A stretch of 64,000 nt of DNA from Siphonodentalium dalli. Taxonomy: Eukaryota > Mollusca > Scaphopoda > Gadilida > Siphonodentaliidae. The stretch lies in assembly GCA_032622095.1 (NCBI GenBank), contig CP136066.1, positions 116,147,319 through 116,211,318 of the forward strand. The letters are read 5' to 3'. The notes under the pieces were generated by a model that worked only from the letters and a program-made list of their open reading frames with translations, was not told the origin of the DNA and made no database searches. A program made the position numbers and the translations under genes. Of the stretch, positions 1 to 11,658 are shown one piece after another. Within the stretch, counting starts at the first letter, position 1, and every line of letters starts with the position of its first letter.

Positions 1-46
1 CCTCGTATGGGGCTCGACTTTGCGCGAGGCCGACTTATCCAGATAC
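1..46. repeat. Truncated end of the GTCGGCCCC inverted-repeat element
   Basis: The first bases (CGTATGGGGC, GGCCGACTT, then TCCAGATAC) match the right terminus of the element ending at 3216, with a few changes. It looks like the end of another copy cut off by the window edge. No internal part is visible. Confidence 0.5.
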
Positions 47-153
47 GGAAGGTTTCTGCACTGAAATATCTAGTCCCGGGGCAATTCCATTCATTATGCT
101 CGGCTACAACGAGTAATGAAATTACAATGGGCAATGAATGGAATGATCGGCCG

Positions 154-751
154 CAGGGTTGCTAATAGGTACTGGTACCGGTTCTGATGTCGAGTACCGA
201 CGGTTCTCGGTACTGATTGTTGATTTCTATTTATATACCTCTTAACGGATATAAAGGGTTAATTAAGCAGCTCAACATAACGCCAAACACAACTGCGATG
301 GGTTAACGTGATGTCATCAGCACATTCAAACATCAAAGGCACAGTATGCCGCACTATGACAACTTGTCATGAAATTGACAGAATGCATGCATTGTGTGGG
401 CGCTTGTGATAACTGTATTTTTCAAACCGGCCCAGTAGTCAAACATACATACGTCTACATTCGTTCCACTCTGTATTCCGTCTTTTAAAAAATCAACCCT
501 TTGCGACTTGCCGAAAACCGCCACAGACAACAACTTAATCGTAAATGTCGTTCAATGCAATGTTTATTTTCGTTGTTTGACTAAACCTCGAACTTAACGA
601 ATAATTGATGATGGAACCCCACGAATCCAAAGTTATTGGCAGAATAAAAGTCCACTCAATGAGTACCGATACCGACCCGGTTTGCGGTACTGAACATCAG
701 TATGGAACCGGTACCAAAAGTTGTGGTACCGTCGGTACTTTGGCAACCCTG
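154..751. mobile_element. Non-autonomous hAT-type DNA transposon with 8-bp target duplication
   Basis: The termini are CAGGGTTGC on the left and GCAACCCTG on the right, a typical hAT terminal sequence. They are flanked by ATCGGCCG (146-153) and ATTGGCCG (752-759), an 8-bp target duplication with one mismatch, which is the length expected for hAT. The subterminal parts are rich in inverted GGTACCG / CGGTACC motifs (about 164-215 and 657-740). At 598 bp it is far too short for a transposase and none is seen. The small reading frames inside are made of the terminal repeats and are not genes. Confidence 0.72.
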
Positions 752-759
752 ATTGGCCG

Positions 760-1376
760 TAAATTCAGCGTAAAGTACGCGGGCTACACATACTGCCGAG
801 GTGGTGTACATTCGAGCGTATTGTAATGTGACGGCACTTTCCGTGAAAAGATTGGTTGTCAACTGAGAAAGCACATGGAAAATATTTATGTAATAGACTA
901 AATGAATTTAATTTTTAATAATTTATTATAAATATGTAATACATAATTCAGAAATATATAATTCAATTGAATGACAGTTAAAGTTATATATCCAAAGTTT
1001 TAGATACTTAGTGTCAAGTATTTTGCTTCTTTGATAAAAGCACAGGCTTTCTAAACAGTGATAATTGAGTGATGTTATATATTTTTGAATTAATTAGTCC
1101 ACTTACCCTAATATATGGGAGAATAGATGTATTCAAATTTGTATTTATTAAGATCTCAGTCATGGTTTAGAAGGCCTGTGGATAAAAGTCAAAATTCTCA
1201 TCAGTTTCATTGTGAATATCAGATATTTTGGCTCATTTACTTAAGTCTTCGTCTGTTCGACATGCCCAGTTTGAGTTTTTTCAAATTTCCTGAATAAAAA
1301 ATTATGTTTTGTTTGCAGTTGTAACTATGCTATTTTTAGATTATGCTGGTCACCAAAAATCATTCTATTGAAAACA
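760..1376. other. Unannotated AT-rich spacer
   Basis: AT-rich single-copy-looking sequence. I find no exon, RNA gene or clear repeat boundary in it. Confidence 0.5.
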
Positions 1377-3216
1377 GGAGAAGTCGGCCCCATACGAAGA
1401 CGTTCCCGGAGAAGTCGGTCCCATTAATTAGAAGGGATTAAATCAGCTTAATTTTATTGAGATAGTGTTTATGTTGGCTAATTGCAGCCCTCTTAATTCA
1501 GATTGTTTGGCTTCGGCAATCTGCTACGGCAACACTATGCCGTGACCCAGTTTGCTTCAGCAAATTGCTTTGGCAATGCTGATTGCCGTAGCCAATTATG
1601 AAGGCTGCTAATTGTTAGGTCCCCAACTTAATTTGATTGATAGGCTAATTGTGAAGTCCACAATGTTTTCTTAGTTGTAATAACAAAATAAACCTCACTT
1701 TTGGGCAATCACTGTGACTTAGTTTACTCAGTTATAAAAACAATGATAGTTGCCAACAGACAATTAAAGAAAGCGCTAAGTACTGTTGATTGCTGCTTAG
1801 CGAACGAAGCCATTAGCTCATTATTCTCACTTGTATAGACGTATATGGATAAGGACATTAAGGTTAGCCCAGCTATCCAATTTTCATACGGGCGGTGTAG
1901 AAACGTTTGTCGTGGGTGGGACAGAAAATCGGAAAAAAAATTGTGGACTTCACAATTAGCCTACACAAACACTACACTAAATCAATAAAATTAAGTTGGG
2001 GACCTCACAATTAGCCAACATAAACACAATGAGTATCTCAATAAAATTAAACCAATTTAAATTAATCCCTTCTGTTCTAAGTTCTATTCTAATTAATGCC
2101 ATTGATTAATGGGGTCCGTGACTACCCACCCCCGAGACAACCCGCCCCCTTTCACTCTGAGACAAACTGCCCCCGGACAACCCGCCCCCAAAAATCAATT
2201 AGCGGTAATCAGTGGCTAATTAGGAGGTGTGAGGGGATTTTTATTTGATTTAACAACATGGACAACAATAAATACACATGTAATATAATATAACTTATGA
2301 ACACAAAAATGCATCAACGTTAATATGTTTATTTATTACGAAGTTTAATGAACGAAATTTAAAAACGGAATGAATGAATATGAACGAAGATTAAAAATAA
2401 GTTTAACAAACGAACAATGATTAATTTGGGGCTGACGGATGAAGTTGTGCAATGGACCCTTCTGACCATATGCCGTCTTAAGGCCGACGGTTGATGTGTG
2501 TCTCTTCACGGCCTGCGTCCAATGGAAGCAGCATCTGTATCTGGAAATATATACTTCTTTCACAGCTTTCCAACCCGCTGTAAAATAGAAAACAATTGTT
2601 AGAATTTAAGAGAATTTAGAATATTTTTAATATATAAAGTATAATAGTTGTTTGTCTATGATAGAATTTATGAGAATTTAGAATATTTGTAATATATAAA
2701 GTATATTTATTTTTTAGTTATGCAGTATAATAGTTGTTTGTTTGTCCATGTTTAAGAGAGTATATAGTATAACAGTGGTACACACCTCGCAGATGTCCCA
2801 CACTCAAGAGTTAATATACCCAGTACACTGTGATAATGAACCATTTGCATCAATTGTTTGTTTTGAAAGCACCCTTTTTAATTAGTCTTCACTTACCCTA
2901 TGTGCCGTTCAGTTGTCAAAACATCGTGTCATTCTTTATCCCAGTCCAGGCATTGACATAATTAATGAATAAACACATGTTTTGTTGATCAAAATCTGTA
3001 ATAATATATCATAAAAGAATATAATCACTCTTAAAAATTTCGGGACAACCCGCCCTCATTTATCGGGACAACCCGCCCCCAAAATAGCATAGGGGCGGGT
3101 TGTCTCGGGGGCGGGTAGTCCCGTTCCCGATTAATCAATTTAATCAAATTAATGGGGCCGACTTTGCGTGGGGCTGTCTTCGTATGGGACAGACTTCGCA
3201 TGGGGCCGACTTCTCC
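1377..3216. mobile_element. Composite long-inverted-repeat (foldback-like) element
   Basis: The outer termini GGAGAAGTCGGCCCCAT (from 1377) and its exact complement (ending at 3216) bracket nested inverted repeats. One pair, around AATTTTATTGAGATA, lies at about 1428-1486 and 2011-2098. A second, around GGCTAATTGTGAAGTCCAC, lies at about 1615-1668 and 1953-2010. A GC-rich pair containing GACAACCCGCCCCC lies at about 2109-2190 and 3040-3125. No transposase frame is seen and no target duplication is obvious. It may be one foldback element or two nested miniature elements. The partial copy at 1-46 shows that the outer terminus is repeated elsewhere. Confidence 0.55.
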
Positions 3217-3300
3217 AGATACCCATTCCATTCATTTTTACCCATGGTATTTTACCCATTGTAGGTGATCGTAACGAAAGGAATGGCCCCCAGATACAGA
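3217..3300. repeat. Short inverted repeat with CCATTCCATTCATT
   Basis: CCATTCCATTCATT near the left and GGAATGG near the right form a short interrupted palindrome between two CCAGATAC motifs. A related palindrome (CAATTCCATTCATT ... AATGAATGGAATG) lies at about 82-145. Probably the remnant of a miniature element. Confidence 0.35.
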
Positions 3301-3681
3301 TAGGGTAGGCCTACCTGGGAATGGGTCATTTGATGATTTTACGAGTTACACTTTCGAAGTTTCGTGTTTGACTTTGACCAATTTCTCAGAAAAATGACCC
3401 TAATTAATCACATGTGTGATGTGATGCTCACTTATATGAAAGGACTATTCTAGCACCATCATGTTGACGTATACGAATGTTTGATTTATGTCGGAAAATC
3501 TCTGTTTTGCCCTAGTTTCTTGCTTGTTTTCTTGAGCCTGGTACTAGTGGTGGGAAAACTGACAACTTCCTTGATTTCAAAGCACCCGCCAAGTGCCAAA
3601 TCTAAACGACTCGTTCATTGGTTATTGTGTGGAAATTAACCAATTGACAACGCTGTTTTATTTTCAGAAATCACGGGACTA

Positions 3682-3693
3682 GGCGCATGCGTA
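3682..3693 (+). promoter_or_regulatory. Candidate NRF1-like site upstream of the PPP1R37-like start
   Basis: GGCGCATGCGTA lies about 100 bp upstream of the start codon and resembles the palindromic GCGCATGCGC core bound by NRF1 at many metazoan promoters. This is only a motif match. A possible 3' splice site (TTTTATTTTCAG, ending at about 3667) just before it could mean that this stretch is a 5'-UTR exon rather than promoter. Confidence 0.3.
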
Positions 3694-3778
3694 CTAGCTC
3701 GTATTGAACCCAGATTGGAAGTTGTGAATGGAATTACGCTTTTATACACAATATTACCACGTGAAAATGACTCTAAAC

Positions 3779-3790
3779 ATGGTTGATTAG
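3779..3790 (+). promoter_or_regulatory. Minimal upstream ORF before the PPP1R37-like start
   Basis: ATG GTT GAT TAG: a three-codon upstream reading frame whose stop ends two bases before the main ATG at 3793. If the transcript includes it, it would favour leaky scanning or reinitiation. Whether it is transcribed is not shown by the sequence. Confidence 0.45.
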
Positions 3791-3792
3791 AC

Positions 3793-4087
3793 ATGACATC
3801 GCTAGGGAGTATTGATCAATTTCAGAATCCGGAGTTCGGAGACGATTCAAGCACAGAAGAACTCGAAAGAATCGCCGACCAGGAAGTAAACAAACAAGAC
3901 TTGACAGAAGAAGGAATTGATGATGATGTCATTCATGAATCGTTGAACATTGACGGTGCAGACCTTATAAAACCAGAAGCGTCTTCTGAGACTGAAAAAA
4001 CTGCACCAAAGCGTCGTGGTGTTCATTTTCCAGATGACCACAGGATCATACATGGCTATTTGGAACCACCAGACCCATGGAAAAATG
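3793..4087 (+). CDS. PPP1R37: PPP1R37-like protein, coding exon 1 (N-terminus, PP1-docking motif)
   Basis: First coding exon of a protein phosphatase 1 regulatory subunit 37 (LRRC68) orthologue, a leucine-rich-repeat protein that binds and inhibits PP1. It gives 98 codons plus one base. Residues 1-70 are acidic and low in complexity. Residues about 74-78 read RGVHF, which fits the RVxF docking consensus (basic, optional residue, V, x, F). It is followed by PDDHRIIHGYLEPPDPW, which aligns with the conserved N-terminal block of the family (FPSDE..., EPKDPW in vertebrates, recalled). The exon ends AAAAATG|GTATAT, phase 1, which joins in frame to 6413. I chose the ATG at 3793 because it opens the frame and follows a short upstream ORF; no in-frame ATG lies between it and the conserved block. 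The downstream half of the protein is outside the window. Confidence 0.86.
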
Positions 4088-4299
4088 GTATATGTTCAGG
4101 ACTGTAGTGTATTATACTGTTATTATTTTATAGTGTATAATTTGTCTGAATCATGAATGGTTAAGTCCAAATGTCCAATTCTGGCACAATATGACGTTCA
4201 ATTGCAGGGAGTAATCCAGGGTTAATTTGGGCATGTCGGGCGGGTGAATTTGGGCGATTCAAAAATGCTTGATTTGGCAATTTTGGGCACTCAATTCAT

Positions 4300-4340
4300 T
4301 ATAGTACTACTACTAGTAGTACTACTACTAGTAGTAGGGG
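4300..4340. repeat. (TAGTAC/TACTAC) microsatellite, self-complementary
   Basis: Alternating TACTAC and TAGTAG blocks make a short, nearly perfect palindromic simple repeat. The reading frame across it (4244-4504) is not coding. Confidence 0.75.
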
Positions 4341-4506
4341 AGCCCAGTTCTAAAGTTTTATTCGAAATATTGAGTACAAAAGGTTTAATGTGCCTGAAGA
4401 CCGGGCTGATGCCAGTGATGGCCGCACAAACTCAATTCTTAAGTTCCGCAGTTACAGCATTAAGGGGGCAGGGGCCCACCAAAACCCCCAACAATTACAT
4501 TTAAAC

Positions 4507-4781
4507 GGCAATCTCATACGACTTCCCCGTCGAGAACATTTTGGGCTGAACTTTGTTTGACAGTACCGCCTGCCTCCCCAAGCCCACCCACCCTGCCAAG
4601 TTTATTTCCTATAGTATTCTTGAAATGCGTCTCTCTGTGATGTGCTTCTTTGGGTTTGCCCATTATTTAGTAAAGGTGATTTTTTACTAAATAACGGGTA
4701 TACGTTAGTGTTACATTTCTTTGAATAACTCAAAACATTGGGCGACAAATTTTCTCGACGGGGAAGTCGTATGATATTGCC
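4507..4781. mobile_element. 275-bp MITE with 30-bp TIRs and 8-bp target duplication
   Basis: GGCAATCTCATACGACTTCC begins the left arm; the right arm ends as its complement, with one mismatch over about 30 bp. It is flanked by ATTTAAAC (4499-4506) and ATTTGAAC (4782-4789), an 8-bp duplication with one difference. The 8-bp target suggests a hAT-like mobiliser, although the terminus is not typical of hAT. No coding capacity. Confidence 0.75.
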
Positions 4782-4991
4782 ATTTGAACTTTATATTTGT
4801 AAAAGAGCATTGAGTTTGGCAATATTGCTCTATGATTTTCAACAACAATTTTGTCACAATATCCAGAGATATTCAATTGTTTTTAACTTGTAATTAATTA
4901 AATTTCAGAATTAAATTGAATATTTTAAAGCATTTATAGATATTAGCAAGCTTCCAGGTTATATCGAGGAGAGAATTGACATGTACCGGGT

Positions 4992-6116
4992 TAGGGCTGG
5001 GCGGGATTTCAATATATTGACTATAGTCGGTTTGGAAAAGAAAAACCGTATTGAAACCGTGTGTAAAATAAAAAATCAATATATATCGTAACCGCAATTT
5101 TATCACCTCAAAAGACGGTTTCAAATTACAATCCAATACTGAGTTGAATACTTTAGCGGACCGCTGATTGAAAGCAGCCTTTATCGGTCGCTCCCATGTT
5201 ATGTCTCTGTTGTATTCAATTGTAACCAATGACACAATGGTTGTATTTTGGGCTGAAGTAGAGTGATGGAGTATCTTCTTCCGAATTCAACCTGATATAG
5301 CAGTGTAACGTCACAAGCGATACTTCGTCCAGACTTTTCGACTCACGACTCGGCGGTATTTGTCGTTCAATTATATCTTAAAATTTGACTCTGGTTGACT
5401 GACTAATCCGTGACATTCATTCAACTAGCCTGCCATTGAGTATTTGCAGATGCAGAATACATGTATGACCCGCAGGTGTTGGTCGAAGTATATCACTTGG
5501 GACGTTACCTCGCTACCATCAACCCCAATTTTAAATATAGTTCAGCTGCATTGTCTCCCTTCCGTTTCACCTTGCTATTATTATTTCATTATTATGATAA
5601 TAGATGAATAAAGTTCTCCCCCTTAACTAAATCCCGTGTTCAAAAGTTAATTAAAAATGTTCCGTAATTCATTGTGTGTGATAGACTGCAGACAGCCCAG
5701 AATGAACCATCTTGGCCCAATTATACTAGGTCCTCTATCAACCTATGAGCACGTGCTTAGATATGATGTCACGGGAATGTGAATCGCGTGCTGAAATGTA
5801 AACAATGGATTGGTCAGGATAACTTGAACCTGTAATTCACTCAATGTTGTTGCGTATTCCAGAATGCAGGAACTTTATATAATGGACACATGCCATTCTG
5901 AGAATAGTTTATCATTTACTGCCTGGCGATAGTGTGTAGAATTTTAATCCCTAATCAGCCCTAATAACGAAAACCCGAGTGTGTTATATCTCTAGTCTAA
6001 AATTTGATTTTACGTGATATTTTTCAATAGTAAAATAATATTCAATAAAACCGTATATCGCGGTGTTATTTTGGAAAAATCGCGGTTTTTAAAAACGCCA
6101 ATACCGCCCAACCCTA
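4992..6116. mobile_element. 1.1-kb non-autonomous hAT element with perfect target duplication
   Basis: The left terminus TAGGGCTGGGCGG and right terminus CCGCCCAACCCTA match the common TAGGGYTGGGCGGTAT type of hAT inverted repeat. Both sides carry the identical 8-bp target TACCGGGT (4984-4991 and 6117-6124). Subterminal inverted stretches include AAACCGTAT near 5045 and ATACGG-type motifs near 6050. The interior has no transposase-like frame; the 113-codon minus-strand frame at 4894-5235 crosses the element boundary and is spurious. Confidence 0.82.
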
Positions 6117-6412
6117 TACCGGGTACTAGTACATGTAGCGCTTGTTGTTTTCTTTCTTATATTTAGGCATTTATAATGATAATAAAGAACTTTGTTAAAA
6201 TTTGATTCAAAATTAGATCCAAGAATGTACAACATTGTTATTCTCAGTACACTTCTTTTGACATATATTTCAACATGTTATGAGTAAGATGAATCAGAAC
6301 TTTTTAAAAAGTAATTTAGAACAGCAGTCTGTGGGAAAATTGAGGGTTAGTCTTCCGCAGTCCTTTTAATACTGATCAACCCAACAGACTCTGATTGTCA
6401 TGTTTATTCCAG

Positions 6413-6510
6413 CACCTAAATGGACAACATCAAACCTCATCCAAGGTTATAAAACAGCATGCCAAAGCTATGGTGTGAAGCCAATAACGAAGCTACTACA
6501 GCAGCTTAGT
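6413..6510 (+). CDS. PPP1R37: PPP1R37-like protein, coding exon 2
   Basis: Acceptor TTTATTCCAG precedes 6413 and donor T|GTGAGT follows 6510. The first two bases complete the split codon from exon 1 (alanine). The exon then reads PKWTTSNLIQGYKTACQSYG and continues VKPITKLLQQLS, ending in phase 0. This aligns with the family's conserved segment containing YKQACQKL and IPKLLRQL (recalled from vertebrate PPP1R37), just upstream of the leucine-rich repeats. The following intron is about 26.9 kb and packed with repeats. Confidence 0.85.
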
Positions 6511-6551
6511 GTGAGTACTAGTACATGTACAAATACATTAATTCCAGTTAT

Positions 6552-6880
6552 TATACCCCCATGACCGAAGGAATGGGTGGGTATATACATGTACCGGTAC
6601 TAGATAACATGCATCTGTTCCTTGGTCCATCTCTCTTAGCAGATATCTCAAATGCAGGTTGTTTTATCTCAATGGAATTGTTTTGGATGTTCACCACATT
6701 CAGAGGAGTGTTCAATGGTTTTGTTCAGGTTATTCGTTAGAACTACATGTACAGTTACCTGTATTCATCCTTGTTTATCTGCCAGAAATGTTTATTTTTT
6801 GTCTATCTGCTCAGATACAAGGTATCTCAGCCATGGGTTATCGAATCTGACTGAAATTTTGTGTGTTTCTAGAGTTGAAT
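6552..6880 (+). mobile_element. Decayed TATACCCCC-headed non-coding element (family E-like)
   Basis: It starts with an imperfect hairpin (TATACCCCCATGACC ... GGGTGGGTATATA, 6552-6587), the same type of head seen at 27498, 30572 and 32411. The downstream text (GGTTATC..ATCTCAATGGAATT, TTGTTTATCTGCCAGAAATG) recurs at about 7190-7340, 27600-27930 and 32460-32640. No tail hairpin is recognised. Confidence 0.45.
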
Positions 6881-6887
6881 AACTCGG

Positions 6888-7070
6888 ACGGACAAACAAA
6901 AATCAATATTTCCACATAAAAATGATGAATATCTTGAGCTAATCATAAATTGATAACTTCATCAAGAAAACGGACAAAATATCAATACCCGTTATTTCCT
7001 TATAAACAAAGATCAATAACGGTACCTATCTTTGTTTATTTGGAAATAATGATATTTTGTTTGTCCGCCT
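6888..7070. repeat. Foldback repeat with GGACAAAATATCAATA arms
   Basis: Arms at about 6972-7014 (GGACAAAATATCAATACCCG...) and 7027-7066 (...GATATTTTGTTTGTCC) are imperfect inverted copies around a 12-bp centre. A further related motif (CGGACAAACAAAAATCAATA) lies at about 6891. Likely a short foldback element. Confidence 0.6.
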
Positions 7071-7189
7071 GAGTAACAGGATCTTGAAGCAATTTGACAT
7101 GTACTAGTATACATGCTCACTTTAACAAGGGCTTTCAACGAATTGCCAACCGGTGTTTGCATTTTCCATTCTAGAGTTATTTTCCTTCA

Positions 7190-7390
7190 TTTATATGGAT
7201 GTCCATCTGTAAATATCTGTCATGGGTTATCAGATCTCAATGAAATTTGGTTTGAATGTTCACCATAATGAGTACCGGGTACTTCCAAAGAAGTTTTCAT
7301 TGATTTTTTTTGCATTCTTAATTCTGGGGTTATTCCTCTTTGTTTGTATGCCCACCCTAGGCAGTATGGGGGTATGGCCATATGCACCAG
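7190..7390 (+). repeat. Core fragment of the TATACCCCC-headed family
   Basis: GTCCATCTGTAAATATCTGTCATGG followed by GGTTATCAGATCTCAATGAA and TTTGGTTTGAATGTTCACCA repeats the core text of 6600-6850 and 27600-27930, so this is a second, decayed monomer. Confidence 0.4.
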
Positions 7391-7483
7391 GCGACAGCCA
7401 AGTTCTTGTTTCTCTATGTCTGAAGTTTGATCTCATACCAAATATAGAGGATAAAGAAATCCTTGTGCTTTGTATCCCAGAGA

Positions 7484-7545
7484 GCACAGTGGTCTAGTGG
7501 TTCGATCATTTAGCTTGTAGTTAAGAGGTCAACCCCCCCCCCCAA
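7484..7545 (+). repeat. Possible tRNA-derived SINE head
   Basis: GCACAGTGGTCTAGTGGTTC resembles a tRNA 5' half with an A-box (TGGTCTAGTGG). About 35 bp later GAGGTCAACCC sits where a B-box is expected but is a poor match to GGTTCGANTCC. A run of C follows. Too degenerate to be a working tRNA gene. Confidence 0.3.
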
Positions 7546-8053
7546 GTCAGGTTTCTCAACAGCGACAATGTCTCATTTAAACTGTATTGTCATGAATGGT
7601 ATGCTGTTCAAATTTGCACTTGTTTGTTTACATTATACTTGAGCCAATCATACTTTGATTACTTCATCATAGCTTGCTGTAACCTAGGCAGCAGGATTGT
7701 TGAGTTTATAAGCATAAGTTGAGTTCGTGCAGAGGTGTGATTATGTGCTTGTATTGCCGCTCTAGTGAAATGCTATTAAAATGGCAACATGCATTAGATC
7801 AGCATTGCTCAGCAATAAAGCAATATTAATGAAAGTGTCCTAAGTGCTTAGAGCCTCAGCACCATATAAAAACTATCCTTTACTATCATTGCCAACCAAA
7901 CCAGACATGAAATTTGGAATGCACATTCAATTAGAATATTGTTTTAGGCTCTAGTAGTAACTATTTTTGACACATCTTAGACTTTCAATGGGCCCGACAA
8001 CTGGTTTGTGGAGTCAGTGGACATAGGGATGTAGTGCAGTGTCTAAAATTCCT
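7546..8053. other. Unannotated spacer
   Basis: No exon, RNA gene or repeat with recognisable ends seen. Confidence 0.4.
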
Positions 8054-8335
8054 ACTATGACGGAGATGATGACGATGGGACGACGATAGCGATGTGACGA
8101 TTATGATGATTATGATGTTGTTGACATCGTTGATGATGACGATGATGACGATGGGAAGGATGATGATGATGATGACGGGAGATAATGACTATATACATGC
8201 TGATGATGTTGAAACACTCATGACGATGCTAATGATGATGGTTATGATGATGATGACGACAACGATGATGATGGCAATGGGGACGATGATTATGATTACG
8301 AAAGACGATGATGATGACGAAGAACACGACGAATG
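8054..8335. repeat. (GATGAC/GATGAT)n simple repeat
   Basis: About 280 bp of imperfect GAT/GAC triplets. The methionine- and aspartate-rich reading frame at 8094-8336 and its serine-rich shadow are products of this repeat. Confidence 0.9.
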
Positions 8336-9185
8336 ACACTTACGGACCATGACTGCCAAACGCAACGGCCATACTAACATTGTGTACATAGCTCTGTATA
8401 TACGTTTTTCACTCTGTATTGCATACAGAATATGATTGAGTGAAATAATGCAATTCTATTCAATTCAAAATTTTCAACAGTTGGAAATATGCCTGGCACC
8501 AAAAATAAGTTGAAATGTAGTTCTGATAGTTAATTTTCCAACTAATATTTAAAGATGCACAATCCGATTCAATGGTCGCTATATCATCCAATTACAACAA
8601 CAACAACAATTTTTGTTGCTGGTGATAATTTTAATCGGCTTATATTTCGAAAATAATTTGTGATCGACATGCAAAGCCACTGTGAACTGTAATCTTGCAT
8701 GACCTCTCAAACTGTTGAGATATGTCTGTATATTTCTAGAAGACGTCAGTGGAATTTTTGCTAGGCTGACAAAAATTTGAGGTGGATAAAATTAACAATG
8801 AGCTTTGAGGGGTGTGTTGCTCGACTCAAATAACATATTTTTTTACCCTCGGAGCCGAAGAAAACGTAATAATATCATATATCTATCATTTACTGGTGGA
8901 CTGTTGCATAGAATACAGTAAATGTTTGTTTGTGTACATGAAATGAGAGATGTAAAATGGACTAAACTATATGTCAGTACAGTGTCGTGTTAGAACCAGA
9001 GAATGTTCTGTATAATGGCCATTTAATTGCGCAGAGGCACTCAGGCTATTTCATGTACATGTACAGTATACCGGTACTATAAAACTTGCTCAATGCTTAC
9101 CGGTATATATTGCGTATAGTATGCTTTTATCAGTTACTGGCAAACTCGTATTCATATCAATTTGCTATCGAATTTGAACAATTTT

Positions 9186-9600
9186 CGATGAAAAAATAGG
9201 CGCTGGCAGCCATCATGGATTTTTACTCTTTGCATGACTAAATCCTTTGGCATACCCTATAGACCACATCCCTCATCCGATCATCACCAAACTTCATATG
9301 TATTTTCGGGGTGACCTCTATATGGGAGCCTCCTATTTTGACCAGTGGCCATCTTGGAATTTACTCTTTGTATGACTAAATTCTTTGGCACACCCTACAG
9401 ACCACATCCCTCATCCGATCATCACCAAACTTCATATTGATCTTCGGGGTGACCTCGGGGGCCTCCTATCTTGACTGAAATTTGTTGAAAAACATGGCCA
9501 CCAGTGGCCATCTTGGAATTTACTCTTTGTATAACTAAATTCTTTGGCCCTTTGACCCTCATCGGATCATCACCAAACTTACATATGGATTTTTTCTGGA
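9186..9600. repeat. About 2.5 diverged monomers of the 164-bp family A core
   Basis: Repeated text includes TTTTACTCTTTGCATGACTA, TCCTTTGGCA, CACATCCCTCATCCGATCAT, CACCAAACTTCATAT and GGCCATCTTGGAATTTACTC, at about 9220, 9355 and 9520. This is the same sequence as the tandem core of the large elements at 14430-36992, without head or tail. Confidence 0.7.
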
Positions 9601-9923
9601 CCCTTCTCTGGGAAGATAACTACTGTCATGTAGGTGTTTGACCTATTGTCAGGTGAAAAGTTGAACAGAAAACTACCATTGGACTACAACAATTACATGC
9701 ATATAATTGAACAGTAAAGCTGTGTCCGAGTGTGTAAAATATTTATTAAATAATACACGTAGACAAGTGACTTCCATGGGGTTTGTTATATATACCGTAT
9801 GTTGATTGAATTGTCTTACTGTCAAGTTACATTCATGGTCGACACGGCACAGCTAGATAGAAATTCAACTCAACATTGTGTAAACCTTCCATGAGAGTGA
9901 CTTGCCTATGTCATGATTTTTGT

Positions 9924-10260
9924 CTATAGAAACTATGACTATAGAAACGGGCTCCGTTCGTCCGTCCGTTTGTCCGTCCGTCATAATTTTGAGTACCTTC
10001 ATGGTGTAATTATTTCCTACAGATTTCAGACCAGAAAATTGAAACTTCAGAATATTGTTGTCCCTATATTGAAGATGTGCAACATGTATATAGATGACGG
10101 AAAAATTATTTTTTGACAGAGTTATTAACCCTTTCGACAGACATTTTTTATAATTTTCTGTATGAGTGTACCTTCATGGTGTAATCAACTCCTCCTACAG
10201 TTTTGATCGTAGATATTTGAAACTTCAGAGTATTGTTACCCACTTATTGGAGAGTTATTA
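9924..10260 (+). mobile_element. Small hairpin-headed element fragment (CTATAG head)
   Basis: CTATAGAAACTATGACTATAG (9924-9944) is an inverted-repeat head. It is followed by GTCCGTCCGTTTGTCCGTCC and two core repeats containing TACCTTCATGGTGTAAT (about 9993 and 10169) with GAGTTATTAACCCTTT. The plan is that of the other hairpin-headed families in the window, but no tail is found. Confidence 0.5.
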
Positions 10261-10261
10261 A

Positions 10262-11130
10262 CCCTTTTAGTTATATGGCTATTTGTGAGGTGTATATGTA
10301 TTCCTGGAGTTATGGTCATGGGTGGGTGTTAATATATATTGTGAGTGGCTATATGGCCATGGGAGAGGTGAATGGGTATAAAGGGTATGACTGCATGGTC
10401 ATGGTTGGAGTGAATGTGAAAACAGGGATTGACTATATGGCAATGGGTGGGATGCACTTGTACATGTACGGTTATACCTGGTGTGACTGCATGGTCACAA
10501 TGAGATGTATGGGTATACAGGGAGTGGCTGTATGGTCATTTGTGAGGTGAATATGTACATGTACCGGTATACAGGGAGTGACTGTATGCTCATACATGTA
10601 TGTGGGGTAAATGGGTATACCCGTTGTGGCGGTATGGTCGTGGGTGAGGTTGTTAGGTAATCATGGAGTGGCTGTATGGTCATGGATGGGATGTCCAGGT
10701 GTACCTTGGGTGGCTATCCCTTTCCACAAGACAGCAATGATATGTTTATCGCAAGTGATGTCATGTCAGAGATTTCTCCATCTCAATGTCACAATGATGT
10801 ACTTTACAATGGACATGTACCTGGTTGTCACCTTGGCTAAAACGTTTTCTTGACAATAGAGGAATCCGGCGAGACGATACTGATTATTCGAACACCGTTA
10901 ATTTTTCCATAACCATCTAATACCCTGATGTCATTGTCGACTCCACAAGGAGTGGCTGTACATGTCTGTTCATTTGTAAGGTGAATATCTATTTACAGGG
11001 AGGGAGTGAGTGACTGTACGGTCATGTGTGGGGTGTACCTGGTGGGGCTATATAGTCATGGGTGAGGTGTATCGATATAAAGTGAGTGCCGAGTGGTCAT
11101 GTGGTCATGTGCGTGATGTTTAGGTATACA
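10262..11130. repeat. Degenerate minisatellite (GTGGCTATATGGTCATGGGTG)
   Basis: Irregular repeats of roughly 45 bp built on TGGTCATGG, GAGGTG and GGGTATA fill about 10262-10700 and resume at about 10960-11130. The intervening segment contains two copies of a TTGACAATAG...GAATCCGGC block (about 10850 and 11168). Confidence 0.65.
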
Positions 11131-11330
11131 TGTATATGGAATACAATACACTTGACTAAAAAATATTCTTGACAATAGTTGAATCCGGCAAGATGATCCT
11201 GATTATCCGAACATTGTTCATTTTTCGTCAACACTGAATTGTTTTGTCACGTTAAACAGTAAGAAATGAAAGCGCATTCGTGGGTGCAATGGGGAATCTA
11301 CTGATGCATCGGTAGTTGAGTTGACCTGTA

Positions 11331-11390
11331 AACATCTGCCAATCCTGATCGGCCGCCGATCCTGATCGGCCTCTAGGATCGGCCTCTCGT
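11331..11390. repeat. AACATCTGCC...GATCGGCCTCTCGT module, copy 1 (expanded)
   Basis: This starts AACATCTGCC and ends GATCGGCCTCTCGT like the 31-bp modules at 22531 and 23523, but holds extra GATCCTGATCGGCC repeats. Confidence 0.6.
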
Positions 11391-11658
11391 CATACTTTTG
11401 ATCAAATTTTTGGACTGAAATGGTAATATCCATTGGAAAATTTCCAGAGGGAGGTGTCAGGTCAGAACAAATGGAAATCTTGAGGTACCAGTTGGAAAAA
11501 TCCAACCCAAGGGGTTGTGCAAATGGAAATTCCCAGACTTTGGAATTTGGGTCTGGTTAAAGGGAAGGAGTGCATTTATAAATTATAAGTTGGGCATGCC
11601 CGGCACCCACCCCCAACAGAGACCTTCTATCAATTTCCCTGTGTGGATATGCCCTTTT

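Noticed and set aside
7484-7545. Functional tRNA gene
   Set aside because: It has an A-box-like sequence only; the B-box and the acceptor stem cannot be formed convincingly.
8094-8336. Methionine/aspartate-rich protein
   Set aside because: Translation of a (GATGAC)n simple repeat.
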